Shown here one piece after another: positions 1 to 13,061 of a DNA stretch of 64,000 nucleotides; position 1 is the first letter of the stretch; each line of letters begins with the position of its first letter. The notes below the pieces were generated by a model. That model did not search any database. It saw nothing but the letters and a program-made list of their open reading frames with translations, and was not told the origin of the DNA. Position numbers and translations under genes: made by a program. This stretch comes from Hymenopus coronatus (lineage: Eukaryota > Arthropoda > Insecta > Mantodea > Hymenopodidae): the NCBI GenBank assembly GCA_030762935.1, contig CM060900.1, forward strand, positions 397,809,132 through 397,873,131, given 5' to 3'.

Positions 1-653
1 TATAGTATTAAAATGAACACTAATAGTTTTTGAGCACCATGCTTTAAACCTATTAATAGGTTCGATTCTGATCAGTGGCTAAGACATAAATGAGCCCGTA
101 CATTGGTTCAAAGGCATTTCCGTATAATCTGTGTGAATTAGTTTTTCTCTGCACTTGCATTTAATCACATTAAACATGTGTCTAAAAACTGTTTTAGATA
201 TGTGAAAGATTAATGCCTTGTATGCGTGGTGCTATTTGAAAAGAAAATTGTTATTAAACAAATCAAATTATATTAAGTATAAGGTCGTAGTATATAAGAG
301 GGTGGGGTTTTAAGGCTTGCAAAATATATTTTATGGGCAAAATCAATCATGCAAAAAGTCTAAAATAATTAATTGCAGGAAAGCTTTATAGTGTAAATTA
401 CATATTCAACTAAATCATTTTCTTAGCTATATCAAACTTTGGGCTGTATTTTATGAATGCTGAACTAATGCACTTATGAGGAAAAAATGCTTAAATTTAC
501 AGAAAATTCACGATATACTATTTAGCACCAAATACCTCAAATTTAAAATGATTTAATAAATCGCTGTGGCTTTGCAGATAACAACTGAATGGTTTCAGCA
601 TAGAATTTTATAACCCTCGGCGACATGATTTTAGCACTTTTGCCTTGTATCCT

Positions 654-687
<34 letters not shown>

Positions 688-1912
688 TTAGGACCTAGAT
701 TGGTTTTCAGTTCGAATTATACAATTTGGAATATAATTTCATGGATATATGCCAGCGAACGCTTTTCTGCATCTGTTGTGGGTTCGTAGGCCTAGGAGGC
801 TTGGATACGTTTATGCTTCCTCTAATTTAGAAAGTGGAATGTTTGTAATCACTATTGTGCTCTACAGGATCTCTCTGAATAACAAAAACTTCTGTTGATT
901 TCTGTAAAACAAAAAACAAAACACATGCCTGCGTGGTTCTACTATGTATAGCAGAACTATTGTAAGCTTTCTTGAGGGAGGAAACTGCACATTTCCTCCT
1001 GGTACAAAACCGCCAGTAATTAATTTAAAGATGAAAATACCGTAACAAGGTCTTGTTAGCAAGAAAGGAAGGAAACGGCCTCGGTTCTGTCCGGCTTAGA
1101 AGTTTCGTAACTTTCAATGTTAACATGACGAGACCTCCAGACCTCTGAGCGGTCATGCGAGACTACAGTGTGTAAGACATCGGCAGTTGGAGATGATGGC
1201 ATTTGTGTTACATTGAATTGATTGCCTTGTTCGGCCTTCGAATTGGGATCCCAAATGTCAGACATAGCCATATCCGTTATCATAAATCAAGCATTACTTT
1301 TTGGTTGAAGGTGATTATGTTCGAAAGGTTGTTCTGATGAGAAAAGTTGTTCAGGATGTGCTATTGCATTTAACCGAACTGTTAGCAGCCCCCGAGGAAA
1401 AGTAACCTATTCGTTCTCCCAGCAAGGTTTTCATCAAAATCACCCTCAGGCATCTTCTTGAGAACATGAGCTAAATTGCTAAATTTCGATGTTGGTTGAC
1501 GGGCGAGGAAGGATGCAATTCACCCTAGAAACTGCACTGTATAATGAGTGTTCATTACTTTTTAAACATTTAATGATTCTCTGCCCCACTCTCACTAAGA
1601 AAATAAACTCGAGAGCCACCACCATGATTTTAATGGATATACAGTAACCTTTTATTTTAATTTTTATTTTCTTTATTTAAGGTCCCACAACTTGGTGGTT
1701 GTATTGCGACCACATTAAACACATACTTCGACTATGCAGGGAATCATACAGTATTTTATCTTAGCATTTTAAAATATAGATTATTTTTTGGCTCATTAAA
1801 ATAGGTTATTAGCCTTAAAATGGCTGTAAACAACTCTCAAGTAACCAAAGTCGGTATATATTTGGGGTGCAAATGACTAGTAAAACGCAAAATAAACTGC
1901 GTCCATTAAAGT
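1..1912. other. Unassigned AT-rich DNA
   Basis: No recognisable gene or repeat family was found here. The short open frames at about 862-1283 on the minus strand have no recognisable domain. An (AT)n microsatellite lies at 656-684. The stretch is probably intergenic or intronic. Confidence 0.5.
656..684. repeat. (AT)n microsatellite
   Basis: An uninterrupted AT dinucleotide run of about 29 bases. Confidence 0.95.
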
Positions 1913-1915
1913 GAA

Positions 1916-2748
1916 TTTTATTACTTTCTTTACTTCGTACACAGTAGATAGCTAGAGAAGGTATTGCATTCCATTCGATACCAAAATTTTACTGGAAATA
2001 CACGTTTTAGGGTTTCCTGTATTAAAAAAGCCTGTAAGAAAATGGTCCGTGTGTGTGGTTTTTTTTTTTATGTGCGCCCATGTCCGTGAACACGATAATT
2101 CAAAATTAAAAAGTCAGTTAAGTACCAAACTTACCTTCTAAGGGTCCAGCACGAAGGTTTCTAGAAATATCCCCTCCCCAATTCAAACTACCCTTTATAT
2201 GTAATAATTTTCGAACGTTGTGATTTTTACAAAAATAACTAACGATTTTGATTCAAATACGTATGTTAAAAGATTTTCCATGACAAATAAAAGGTATATC
2301 TTAGTTCTTCTGGGAATATCCTCTGGAAACTTAATTCTAGATGACTTTTGCATAACTGTTAAACCGTGGGAGATAGCAAAAACGTAGATCTTGTAAACAC
2401 TTAATTTATATCAGATACACATTTTTGTGGAGTTCACTTTTTCCTACATATTCTTGCTTTTGGTTTCAATTATAAAATATTAAAAATGTTCTCAAGTGTC
2501 AATTTGTCACTCCTGTTTCTTTTGTTTTAATCATGCCAATGCAAAAAGAAGCGAATTTCAATCATATAGCGACCAGCTTTAAATTTTTTTTTATCCTAAT
2601 GCATTACTTTATTTCCTTCTACTTATAAGGAACTAAGTAGTAAGGCAACTCTACTAATGTTTAACTTGATTAACGTAAACTAGAGAGAAGAATAATCTTC
2701 TGTAAGAATAGTTTGTTACAGAATAGGCAGAGAAGGTAATGTGAATGG
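1916..2748 (+). mobile_element. Hairpin family B, copy B1 (near full length)
   Basis: This is a dispersed non-coding repeat found at least eleven times in the window. It opens with TTACTTTCT and an imperfect inverted partner (AGAGAAGGTA) about 30 bases on, followed by the family marker GTATTGCATTCC. It then runs through shared blocks (GGTCCGTGTGTG, a run like AAAGTCAGTTAAGTACCAAAC, then GCACGAAGGTTT and ACTACCCTTTA) to the family's 3' end AGAGAAGGTAATGTGAATGG. No protein is encoded. The length of about 830 bp matches the copies at 34.0 and 42.0 kb. It could be a non-autonomous DNA transposon, since the ends share ACTTTCT/AGAAAGT in inverse order. Its mobility class is inferred, not proven. 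Confidence 0.75.
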
Positions 2749-4349
2749 AAAGGATAAGATTTTTTCCTCAAGATACATTCACGTTTCGTTTTGGGAACGG
2801 TCAGCTAAAATCTTACAAAGTGGTCTGGGAACCAACTCTTAGTACTGCTGTGCTTTGTGGTCTACAGCAGCAGTATTTTATTGTAGACGTGTCCTGAAAT
2901 AATAGCCCTGATCGACTCAGTTTTTGGAGAAACGTCTGTTATGAAGAAAATGAATGAACAACTTTGTTCGAGGGACTATTGCATGGTAGGCTCAGATATT
3001 AAACTATTACATGTAATGAGAAAATACCAATGAAACCCCATTTGAACATAACATAAACGTATTCAGAATTTTTACGAGTTATAACATGTCTGGAATATTA
3101 ACACGTTTTTTCAAACGGTGACAAAATATTTCGACATATATACAAAGGTTTTTCTTCATTGCACAGACCGTAAAATTAACGCTAGTGGCATTCTGATTTT
3201 GAGCACATTAAAAACAACTATTTGTACTATCGTAGATAGTGACCAATTCTTTAAACCCTTTTTGATATGTTTTATATCAAACTGTTGTATGTAGTTTCGG
3301 ATTTTTTCTGTGTGCGTGTGTGCGTGTGTGTGTTTTACCTACCAAACATATTATTAAAGTAAATTTTAGAAACATTTTCACAATAGAAACAGGAAAACCT
3401 TTGTAAGTTTAAATAAAGCGATCTTTACTGAATAACAAGTTCTCTATTACGTTTTAGATGTTGGGAAAGGTACTGAAGAGAGTAATTAATATCCATTTTC
3501 ACTATCTGGCCATTTACAGTCTACAGATCGAAAGATTGTTTCCTATTAATTATGCTCTCCAGTCGGTGTTCAGTTTCTCGCCCCATAGTTCTAGAGCCAT
3601 TGTTATTTGGATTATCGCCTGGTTACTTTTGATATAAACATACAATCCTGTTTAGTTCTTAGAGGTATTAGGAATGTTTTAACAGAATTAGAATCGTGAG
3701 TGTTTGTGAAGTCTCGGCCCTGCATAAACTTTGACCTGCAGCCTTCAACAACACAACAGCTAACTTCATATCCAGTTCGTTTGTTTCAAGGAAGACTGTA
3801 GAATTATATATTATGCGGCTTAGACCTTCAAAGACGTATATTGTGTATTTTGTATGAACATCTGTTTTAGTAACCTTGCAAACGTCTGCTTTCTACTCCA
3901 GCTTTTCAGGTTTTATTACACATCTCCATTGTTTCAGTTATTTCTTTTGCGCAACTTTGCTTTTTCACCATCCATACAAGAATCCAATTTAAGGTACATC
4001 ACTGGAATGACTATACTTTTTGCTCTCGCATGATCTAAATTCCTTTGTTTAAGTTCTTATCCGTCTTATCTACCTCTTACGCGTCTGTAAAATTTGGTTT
4101 TAGAGAAACAGAGTGTTGTTTGTAGCTAATTAAAAGACAGTATTGTATAGAAATCAAACTGATGAAAGTACACAGGATGTTCAAAAATACAACTCTGGGA
4201 GAAATGGAGTATGCTAAGAAGTTGATTTGTAATCAGGTAATTATTCATCAGAAAGCGGCGTTGCCAATATTGAAAGAAATCACGGTTAGCTTTAATCACT
4301 CTTGTAGAGAATGAGGAACGCAGGAGAGAGGTTATCGATTTGTAATGAA
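2749..4349. other. Unassigned DNA
   Basis: Nothing recognisable apart from a short GT-rich run at 3309-3333. No coding signal was seen. Confidence 0.5.
3309..3333. repeat. GT-rich microsatellite
   Basis: An imperfect TG dinucleotide run with two CG interruptions. Confidence 0.85.
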
Positions 4350-4850
4350 CGAATTGATTTTAAGAGGAGATTAAAAGTGCTATCCCGCCTATGTTAAGTT
4401 TGTCAAATTCCTGGCACATCGTCTCAGAAGCTGTTTTAAGAAATCAGACGGGATATCCTTACAGAACGTAGTTGTGCACCTTCTCTCTATTTTATTCAAT
4501 ACATTTGTCTATTAACGAAAATAAGTCACTTTTGTCACAATTATACCATACTTAGATTAAGGTTTATCAGCTGTTGTGAATTTTAAGTAACAAAACTTAG
4601 TATTAGAACTAAACTAGATTTTCAACAGCACGCAGGGGTTATTTTTATCAACTTAAAATTTAATTCAGCAATCTTCAACAGTTTTGACAAAACGGTATAC
4701 TTATACCAGAAAATGTTATTCCCAGAAAAATCTGTTCAAAGCAAAAATGGAGAGCATATTTGTAAAGAAAGAAACCTTATGGCTTGAACACAAAGAAGCT
4801 GGTATACTTAACAACACTCCACTTGTAGAGCTAAACGTACCCTAAATTGA
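4350..4850 (+). repeat. Dispersed repeat family G, copy G1
   Basis: The sequence is collinear with 20140-20620. Shared landmarks in the same order are GAGATTAAAAG, CTATC.C.C, a CAGCTACTTAGAAAT-like block, CAATTATACCAT, GGGG.T.TTTTTA.CA, CAGAAAAATCTG and ATGGAGA. Both copies are diverged and carry small indels. No coding capacity and no termini were found, so the class is unknown. It may be part of an old transposon. Confidence 0.55.
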
Positions 4851-5382
4851 TTTAGGTGTCCCTCTATTACAAACCTTGTATAAATTATGAATAGTTTTCT
4901 TTTAAGAATTTACAGTACAGAATGGTTGATGCAGCACCATTTAAAATAAACAATTAAATATTTTAAATTAAAGCCGAAATTCAAATTATATGTCACAAAA
5001 ATCTAAAAATATAATATTTGGTAATTTTCATCAGTCTAATTTGAATAATAAGCGTATCATTGAATTGTTGAATGTAGAGATGGGTAGTTGTTCTTTTTGA
5101 TGACGTTAGAGTGTCCGCTCCCAAAAAGTACTGGGTTCCAAATAACCATTTCTCAAGAAGCCTACCAGAAACGTCCACCATTATTTGCTACGCATTACCG
5201 TAGGAGAATGCATTTTGTTGACCGTCATTTGGCTAACGGGGATGTTTCGCACTCAGAGGTGATTCTTCACACATTCCAAGAGAACTGGAGAACAATCTAC
5301 GCGCGAATCCCTAACGGGCTGGTAACTAAAATACAAATGCCGTAAATAGATGCTATAGTTAACTCAACCTTAACTCTCATTT
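4851..5382. other. Unassigned DNA before SINE A1
   Basis: A short open frame at about 5088-5345 has no recognisable domain. Nothing else was seen. Confidence 0.45.
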
Positions 5383-5599
5383 AAGGAATTCACACGGCCG
5401 CGCCGTGGCCGAGTGGTTAGACCACTCGCCTCTCCCCTAGACGGCCCAAGCGACCGCATGTGAGATTTGTGGTGGACAAAGCGGCGCCGGGGTGGGGTTT
5501 CTCCGGTTTCCATCTTCATTCATGTATCATCGGTGTCACCGCCTGCGGTGCTATTAGTAGTTAAAGCGGGCGTTAAACACTACCAAAAAAGGAATTCAC
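5383..5599 (+). mobile_element. tRNA-derived SINE family A, copy A1 with target duplication
   Basis: The body is 5394-5588. It is flanked by a perfect 11-base direct repeat AAGGAATTCAC at 5383-5393 and 5589-5599, the mark of LINE-mediated retroposition. The head resembles a serine or leucine tRNA, with a perfect pol III A box TGGCCGAGTGG at 5406-5416. The B box is degraded in this copy but intact in A2 (GGTTTCGATCCC). The body contains GACAAAGCGGCG. The 3' domain reads CATCGGTGTCACCGCCTGCGG, with GCGGGCGTTAAACACTA just before a short A-rich end. This copy has a small deletion in its middle compared with A2 and A3. Confidence 0.93.
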
Positions 5600-8540
5600 G
5601 TCCTCCATAATTGCAGTAACCTCTATGTACCATTTTCCATGATGGCATGTTTCAAAATTACATCTCAAAAGTCACCTTTCGCACGTGTATTGCAAGTGTT
5701 CCAAAGTATAATTAAATCCGATTTTCTGGGCGTGTTGTCCTTCACTGGAACTTAAACACGAAAGCACCATCGTATACTCATAACTGCTATATTTACAATG
5801 GAGTATACACCCTCTACAGCGGGCTGTAAAAGAGAGCGATTTATCAGCTTTATCACAGGGGTATGACTGCAGTATGCAATATGCTTCATCGCTGAGGGCA
5901 ACATCCAGTCACGGCTGTATCAAATGTTGGAATACAAGCGTAAGCATTGTACTATGACCTTGGCCCGATAACGCATTGGCTCTCACACGCCCTTCTGCAG
6001 ATTATCACAAACCCTTTTTAGTTGTCCGAAGGTTCAAAGAATTCGTCTGTATCAGTATAAATGACATTACTTTTAACAAGAACGTATTCTCTCATCAGGT
6101 ATATCGGCTTTATCGAGATTACGATTAAGATAATCGGCCTCGTAGTTGAAGAAATAGATCTAGATGTATGCGAAGCATTAGTTACCTATCGTTGATGGTT
6201 AAAAATGGTGCTTGTTATTTATAGGTGGTTTCATTCACATCATAGAGGGTGGTATAATCTCCAAAGTGGAACTCGTATTATCACATAATGTGACAATATT
6301 TCTGCGTTGCCTGGTGGAATGACGTGGTTTTAGGCCACTAGTGGGATCACGAGGTTTTCATTGCCTAGCATCAAAATGCTGAATAGCCTAGCTCTGTGGC
6401 TTGGAGATGACGTTTCTGACTTCTAAGTCGAAGCGGCCAAATTCATATCACTTTTCAGATCAATCAACAGGATAAGGTTTTTCTTGGGATTATATAATCC
6501 TAAAAGATTATATGGATAACACTCAGCTCTGTTCATCAGCCGCATTTGAGCATTGACGTTCTTTGTCCGTAAAAGGATCCTGAGCAGTAAATACATCTAA
6601 TGCTTAAAGGCATTTATAGTTCAGTTACAGTCAATGTTTATTGATGTTTTATTCTGCAATAAAAGCGGTTATTAACATGCCAGAAAAGCAGTGCAACAAA
6701 AGTGATACGATATAGCAATAAAATATACATAATAAATATATACAACAGAACACTAAAAATACAACATCAGTATTGACTTGAATTAATATTTTAACATGAT
6801 AAAGTATTGTACAGTAAGCCAAACCTTCAAATCGCTTGAAAACTATTTAAGGCAGCTGATGCTCAGCTCTTGGTAATGCATAGGTGTAGTTCGCGCAAAG
6901 GTTCTTGAACATTGAAACATTTACATTGAGGTTTGGATTCGAGTCTCTTACCTGACTTCAGTAGCACTGGATTTTTCTTTTATTTCACATGTGTCTATAC
7001 ACAGAATTCGTATGGTCCCTACTAAACTAAAATTACCGTGGTTCCAGCACTTCATATTACATAACACTTCGCACTGAATAAAACAATAGTTTAGCATTTT
7101 ATCATATTTTAGTGCTTCTGTGTGTGACATGTCTTCATATTCTGTGGAATCATTATCAAAATTATTAATTCACTATCCTCGTCACTCCTTTCCAGCCCAT
7201 CGGCTTAAATTATAATCGTTTCAACTTGGTCTAACATTAGAACATCTTTCGTCAATTTCTGTTACTTTTAGGAGACCAAAACGACGCTCCTTATCTTCAT
7301 GTATTAGTTTTCTTGCAAATGTCTGCCAACGGAACTGTGCGAACCGCCAGTGGCTGTAGAACTCTATTCTAGTTCCTGAATTATTTGAAAAGCTCCGGAG
7401 TCAATCTTTGTTTTGTCTCTTCCTGCGTGTATTCATAAACGAAAGCAATCACCTTTCGAGATTTAACTATGACTTATTGTTCCTTTTAAGTTGAAGGAGG
7501 CATTATCACAAAGTTATCTCAAATTTAAAAACGCACAACAATGTATGATAACACTTTATACTCTGTTGTATTCAAGGGTAGTGGATTCACAATGTGTATT
7601 GCTGCATCGACTACCAGGAGCCATAAGTTCGTGGTGGTATACACGAGACAGAAGGACGTCCAGGTTCGCTATCTGTTTTCTGGAGCAAGATCACTGTTCA
7701 AAAACGAATGCGCTAGCTGTACACATATTAATGCCAATATCGCTATACCATTTATTGCATTTAGTCAACCTTACACTGTAAGTGACAATAAAACAAGATA
7801 TTAACAGATATTCATGGTGTTGATGATAGAATTGAAATATTAACTGTTGTTTACAATTTTTATAAAGCGCATTTGGAACGTTGCAGATGCATGCTTATGG
7901 ACGCTCTATTTGCAACATTTGCTGAGTACAAACATACTATTGTGTATCGAATGTTGTGGTATTACAAATGTGGATAACTTGGCGCTGCTGCAGATGATAG
8001 TGTACTTCGTTTGTCTTCCATTACGCATAAATTATTTATCATAGTTATTACATGCACGGCCTTGTGGGAACCTCTACATAGTAATTGCATTTGGCTACAT
8101 GAGTCCTAGGAATGCTTGACAAAGAGCAAGCCACGACCATACTCATCGTTCCGTCATTACATTACCAATTTGCTTTCCCATGTCTGCCTCCTGCATACCT
8201 GAAGGACAGTCTGTGTAGCAAGTATAGATACTAGCGCTTCTGGTACAGACTTCTGGCTAGGTATGTTCGTTATCGTTTGTTTGTTTTTTGTTTTTTTTAT
8301 AATGAACACTTTTCTCCCATTATTTAAACATTATATACCATATTTAATTTAATAATTAATAAAGTGTAATAAATTCCACCAAAAGATATGAGAAATAATA
8401 ACAATATTTCCAATGAATTCGTCTTACTTGATCTTTCGGAAGTCAATGATAAATGTGAAATTTGGGTTATTGTTAGTACAGTTTATAACACTACAGAATT
8501 TCTCCTTTAGATATTTACCACACCCCTGCCCCCAGGAATT
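5600..8540. other. Unassigned DNA
   Basis: No recognised gene or family. Short open frames near 7491-8044 (60-96 codons) have no motifs. A stretch at about 6385-6440 looks faintly like the anticodon arm of an arginine tRNA but lacks a B box. Confidence 0.45.
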
Positions 8541-8559
8541 AAAAACTAGCGTCCGAGAT

Positions 8560-8832
8560 TAGATGCTTGTTGAGTGGATGGACTCTGGATGAGAGTAGCC
8601 AAGATTGGTGATCAGCTTGATGCCTTGTATGAGAGTGAGAAGAAAATATAAAATTACGGTGAAATGGATGAAAGGAAATGTGATTATAAAGCATGTTGTG
8701 GATTGAATGGCGGGGGAAACCGGAGAACACGGAAATAAACATCTCAAACGCCGCTTTGTGCAGCATAAATTCCTCGTGCGGTTTCCGGGGATCGAACTCG
8801 AGCCACCTTGATGAGAAGCTAACTATGCCTAC
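8560..8832 (-). mobile_element. Degenerate SINE related to family A
   Basis: Read on the minus strand it has a B-box-like GTTCGATCCCCGG. This is followed by the family A body in order: GCACAAAGCGGCG, GTGTTCTCCGGTTTCCCCCG, then CCATTCAATCCAC. The A-box half of the head is not clear, and the 3' part diverges from A1-A3. It is probably an old copy or a sister family. Confidence 0.6.
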
Positions 8833-8840
8833 TCCTTACC

Positions 8841-8930
8841 ATATTATTATTGTTATTATTGTTATTATTATTATTACTATTACTACTATTAGTAGTAATA
8901 CTAGTAGTGGTGGTGGTGGTGGTGGTGTTG
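8841..8930. repeat. Compound (ATT)n/(TAG)n/(TGG)n microsatellite
   Basis: An ATT trinucleotide run passes into TACTAT/TAGTAG and then into about seven TGG units at 8907-8926. Confidence 0.9.
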
Positions 8931-8984
8931 GTATCGTCGTGATTATCATCACTGTTGATAATTAATTATTCTCACAAGCTGTGT

Positions 8985-9100
8985 GTAGGAAAAGTTGGAA
9001 AGGCAGAATCAGATTGAAAATTTCTATGACGCAGCCGGACCGGGATCTGAACCACGATCTTCCGCTTTCCGTGCAGTAGCAACATGTTGGCTCGACATTA
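8985..9100 (-). mobile_element. tRNA-like SINE fragment
   Basis: On the minus strand the sequence contains a B-box-like GGTTCAGATCCCGG followed by TCCGGCTGCGTCATAG, a typical SINE head-to-body junction. The A box is weak and there is no target duplication. Treated as an old SINE fragment, not a tRNA gene. Confidence 0.5.
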
Positions 9101-9172
9101 AAGTCCGGGCCTAAGTTACATTTTTCTCATTAAACCACAAGGAGATCTTAAAAGATATCCTTCAATTGCAAC

Positions 9173-9199
9173 TATTATTATTATTATTATTATTATTAT
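9173..9199. repeat. (ATT)n microsatellite
   Basis: About nine ATT units. Confidence 0.9.
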
Positions 9200-9327
9200 C
9201 AATGAGCATTTCAATAACATTTCTTTTTCTTCCAAACTAATTAACACAGCTCTTTGGTTAGTTAAAAAGAAACAAAACATTCCACTAGTTGTTCATCGTA
9301 GTAGCGCTGTAATCGTACCAGTAGGGG

Positions 9328-9347
9328 AAAAAAAAAAAAAAAAAAAA
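9328..9347. repeat. Poly-A tract
   Basis: A run of about 20 adenines. It could be a retroposon tail, but no family was recognised upstream. Confidence 0.85.
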
Positions 9348-9349
9348 GC

Positions 9350-10385
9350 AAATAAAACCGTCTCAAGCTTCGTGACTATCATAGTAGACCATAGATTCTA
9401 ACCGTGCGATCACTTCTAGTACATTGTAGGTATATCTAAATGCATTATTGACTGACTTTCCTGAAGTCATAATCAGGTGTTAAATTCTATTGATCAGAAT
9501 GCATGAATATCTGTATTATTTATCACTGTTTAGAATATGGCAGGGTTTTTCTGCATATTTTCGGAGCACAATTTCACTCTCTCTCTTAAGGTACACGATG
9601 TAATTGATGTGCCCGTTGGTCCATGTAAATTACTTTTCCCGGGATGAGAAGCAATGGTTATTGCATTCAATTGCTTCTGTCAGTCACGACGCTAAAGGCA
9701 TGATCACTGCCCTTTAGCTCACCATTTGCGCTTCCGGCCATCTTAAGTTTCCATTAGGAACATGCCTAACCTGTAACCTCGTAAAGTGCAGTATTGAGCG
9801 ATTTGGTTAACGGTTTTGTAAACGCCTCCATACGCAAGCATTAATTTGATCTCCAGAAGTGTGGGTTGAACACATTCGGAGCCATTCTATATCCTCATTT
9901 CCTTTTAAGGAAATCAAGAAGGTCCCACAACTCACGCTTGTGAATGTTGTTGTATTAACTGTAAATATTTATGCACATATTGAACAAATTTGTAGCTCCA
10001 TGAAATGGTGCGTATTTACACAGATAGAAAAATAACAGGACTAAAGAAGATGTATAAAGACATTTTAAATAACTAATAATTATTTGGCTCAGAGGCAGTT
10101 AAACAAACCTACAGTGCTAGCAAGGAAACTTGTGAGTAATACTACAGCTTCTAATTTGCATCCAGGTTGTCGAGGCCGCTGGCTGAGGTCCCGATTTGAA
10201 AATGCCAATTTTTAAGTAAAACAAAGCATGATTGAAGAAGATTGAGATGAATTTTGACTCTAATGCGTGAGTGGTGGAATACATCAAAGATCAGCTCCAC
10301 TTGCAAACGAATGCTAGTTGAGTCCGATATTTTGGAAATGGTATGGAAGTAGATGGAAAAGTCTGTCTGTCTAGGATGGGGCATA
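9350..10385. other. Unassigned DNA
   Basis: Nothing recognisable. An 85-codon minus-strand frame at 10151-10408 has no domain. Confidence 0.45.
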
Positions 10386-10389
10386 TCCA

Positions 10390-10592
10390 GGATGGGTGAT
10401 GCACCCAATGCTTAATATGGTGCTGAAGAAGAAAAAAATAAAATCTGGAGATGTAAGGGATGATTGGAAAATTCGAGGTTCAAATTACAACTCGGTATTT
10501 GCCTAGCAACCAAGGAAAACCGAGGGAAAAAAAGGAGAAAGAGAAAAAAGGGACCTCTCAAATTTTAACCGCCTGAGCCAACCCACTCGTTT
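10390..10592 (-). mobile_element. Possible degenerate tRNA-SINE
   Basis: The minus strand reads GTTGGCTCAGGCGGTTAAAAT, an A-box-like segment comparable to GGAATGGCTCAAGCGGTTACG of the SINE at 14658. A body with CCTCGGTTTTCCTTGG follows. No B box or target duplication was identified. Confidence 0.35.
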
Positions 10593-13050
10593 GGACGATA
10601 CACGTTTTCCAAAAATAATACGACTCAATTTCCTGTTTTATGTTTGAGAAGAAGATAAAAGGAAATCCAATGAAGTGACACGTGTCTACCAACGTGTGGA
10701 CAAGAAGACTTTGTTGACCTTGAAGAAGCTCGGCAAGGTGACAACTGTGAAACCCGCTGCACATGTTCCTCAGAGGTTCCGCCTTGTCAGACCAGCGGTG
10801 TAACTGATGTGACTGTTGATCTTTCGACATCTATATAACAGCTTCCTCAATACTCAGTACTCACTGAATACTGTAGAACGATTGACTGCTATAATAGTGA
10901 TTTTGTACCTTTAAATGCCTTAAATAATCTGCTACATTCTAAAGAATCTGTCATTTAATTCTACACAGTTTCCCAATTACGTTCATTCTTTATTCGTTTC
11001 GGGGGGAAATGTCTGCTTTCCTTCCATTTACAGCACATTCCGTGTTTTGATCAGCTGTGAACTGTATACCTGCTCTTTTATTAAAAAAAATAAAAGTGTA
11101 GGCTGTATTTCTTGTAACACAAATGTTGCAACTTAATGCCTTAAATTGTCAATTGTATAGACAATTTCGCTGTGTAAATCGAACGTGCATTTGATAGGCC
11201 ATTATTATTTGTTCTTTAATCAGTGTTAACGGAATCCGCAAAATCCCAGTGGTTTAATTTTAATACGTTATTTTTCCTCTCCATCATAAAAGAAAAAAAT
11301 CAGTAGTGGATGACATTTTAGAGTTTATGTACTTGAAATTGTCCAGGTAAGTGACATTTAATTTATTTTTGTGCTCATGATATCTCAACCAATATAAATG
11401 AAGATCTACACTATCTAGATATCACAACATCTACATTCTTCTAGAGGGGAATATATTCAAAAAGGGGGCTACATCAGTGATAGGAAGGCGAACCGCGGTT
11501 GCGACAAAAGCCGCTACTGTATGGGGATAAATAAGGTGGAAGATGAGATGAAGATAGTCAAAAATCTCCAAGGCATTATGCAAACTGGTCGCTAAAGTTG
11601 GAGAACCTGTTTGGAATGTGATACACTTGGGGCCATAGGTGCAGTGTCCAGTTAACCCACGCAAAGGCTGGTTCATACAGTTTGATTTCATTGGAAATCC
11701 GTTGGAACGGTCATGCACCAGTTGTGGAGATGGATATCGCACCAAACAATACCGTCTTCTACTTCCTATTGTGGCTAGGTGCGGCATAGGTCCTGCAGGC
11801 AGTTGGCAACTTTCTTCCCGTGTTTCGGAGCTCCCCTGTAGATCTGTGTGTTTCTCCCAGTTATTGAAATCCAGTTTCAATCTGTCGAATTAAAGAGTGG
11901 TTCGGTTGCCAATTTCCCTTTCTGTTCAATAAAAGAGCTAAAACAGCCACGAAAACTATCTAGATTATGAAAACGAAATTTATACTGAATTACTTTGACG
12001 CGTATTGTCTTGCTTAGGCTTCTATCAGGTTGCTACTTTTTACTTGAATTCTTTTGTTACACTTCATTCATAGTTTATCTTTAAGAAAATGGATTCCTCG
12101 GAGAGTAAGCAGATAGGGGAAAATCTTGTCACCATAAACAAAGTGATATCAATCACAGTGCTTCTGGTCGATCTAGGTATGGTAAAAGTGAAAAAGTCGT
12201 TGCTGTTTTAATTTTTTAAATATACGAAATTAAAGATTGTGAAATACCCACTGTAAATTCATCCAAAAGTCGATAAGACAATTATAGCTGCTAACATTTA
12301 TACTTGCCTTCTTAAGTTATTAACGAGGAAAAACATGTGATTCTGTTAATAATCCTGAAAATATGCCGCAGAAAAATTCAAAGGTGTACATGTGTAGTAC
12401 TTCACTAATCGTCTTTGTACACTAGAAACGTTAAAGCTCCTCTCTTAAAAGAAAAGAGAGAAAGAAAGAAAATAATGGTTTACATTCTCACAATTTTAAC
12501 TTCTGATATATTTTGTTTTTATATAGCTCTTAGTTTTACAAATTACTCTTGAAAGTCTATTGTTTGAATTGAATTCATTTAAAGAGGTTAACGTTTGCAG
12601 ATACGGTTTCATTCCCTTTTCGTTGTAGGTATTGTACAAAAGGGACAGAGGAGGATGAAGCAGTAGTAGACTCTTAAAACACAAACAAAACAGGTCGCTC
12701 ACTATATAAGGGATTTGAAATGGCTTGCATTTTCTGTTATTGCCAGAAACAACTGAACAGTGTAACACTTCAAATAATGAGGAAGTATTGAAAGTTTGAA
12801 AGGAATAACCACAAAAAGATTATTTCGCAGAATATTCAAGATATTCTTAAACCTTGATAGTCGTGTAAATAGTTAAGCATATGGTATTTTAACGAAAAGT
12901 GCTGAGTCATGTTTGTGATTCAGAATTCTTCAAAAGCGCAATTGTTGTGTGGAATGCAACTATTTCTCTTAAGTGTGTGATGGAGGAAGTGAAATGTTAA
13001 TTGTAGAGCTCAATGTAACCTTTAATTAGACAAATCTTGGGTATGTACAG
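10593..13050. other. Unassigned DNA, with the longest open frame of the window
   Basis: The minus strand 11431-11880 is open for 149 codons with a methionine start. It is the longest frame in the window. I recognise no domain, motif or membrane pattern in it, and overlapping frames on the other strand are also open for 84 codons. Chance openness in a locally GC-richer patch is the simplest reading. The rest of the stretch shows nothing. Confidence 0.35.
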
Positions 13051-13061
13051 CCCCCCCCCCC
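13051..13061. repeat. Poly-C tract
   Basis: Eleven consecutive cytosines in AT-rich surroundings. Confidence 0.95.

Noticed and set aside
6385..6440. Segment resembling an arginine tRNA anticodon arm
   Set aside because: No B box, no closing acceptor stem and no second copy.
11431..11880. 149-codon minus-strand open frame, the longest in the window
   Set aside because: No recognisable domain, no promoter context, and the opposite strand is open as well. Chance is more likely. A translated database search with no hit would confirm rejection; conserved homologues would overturn it.
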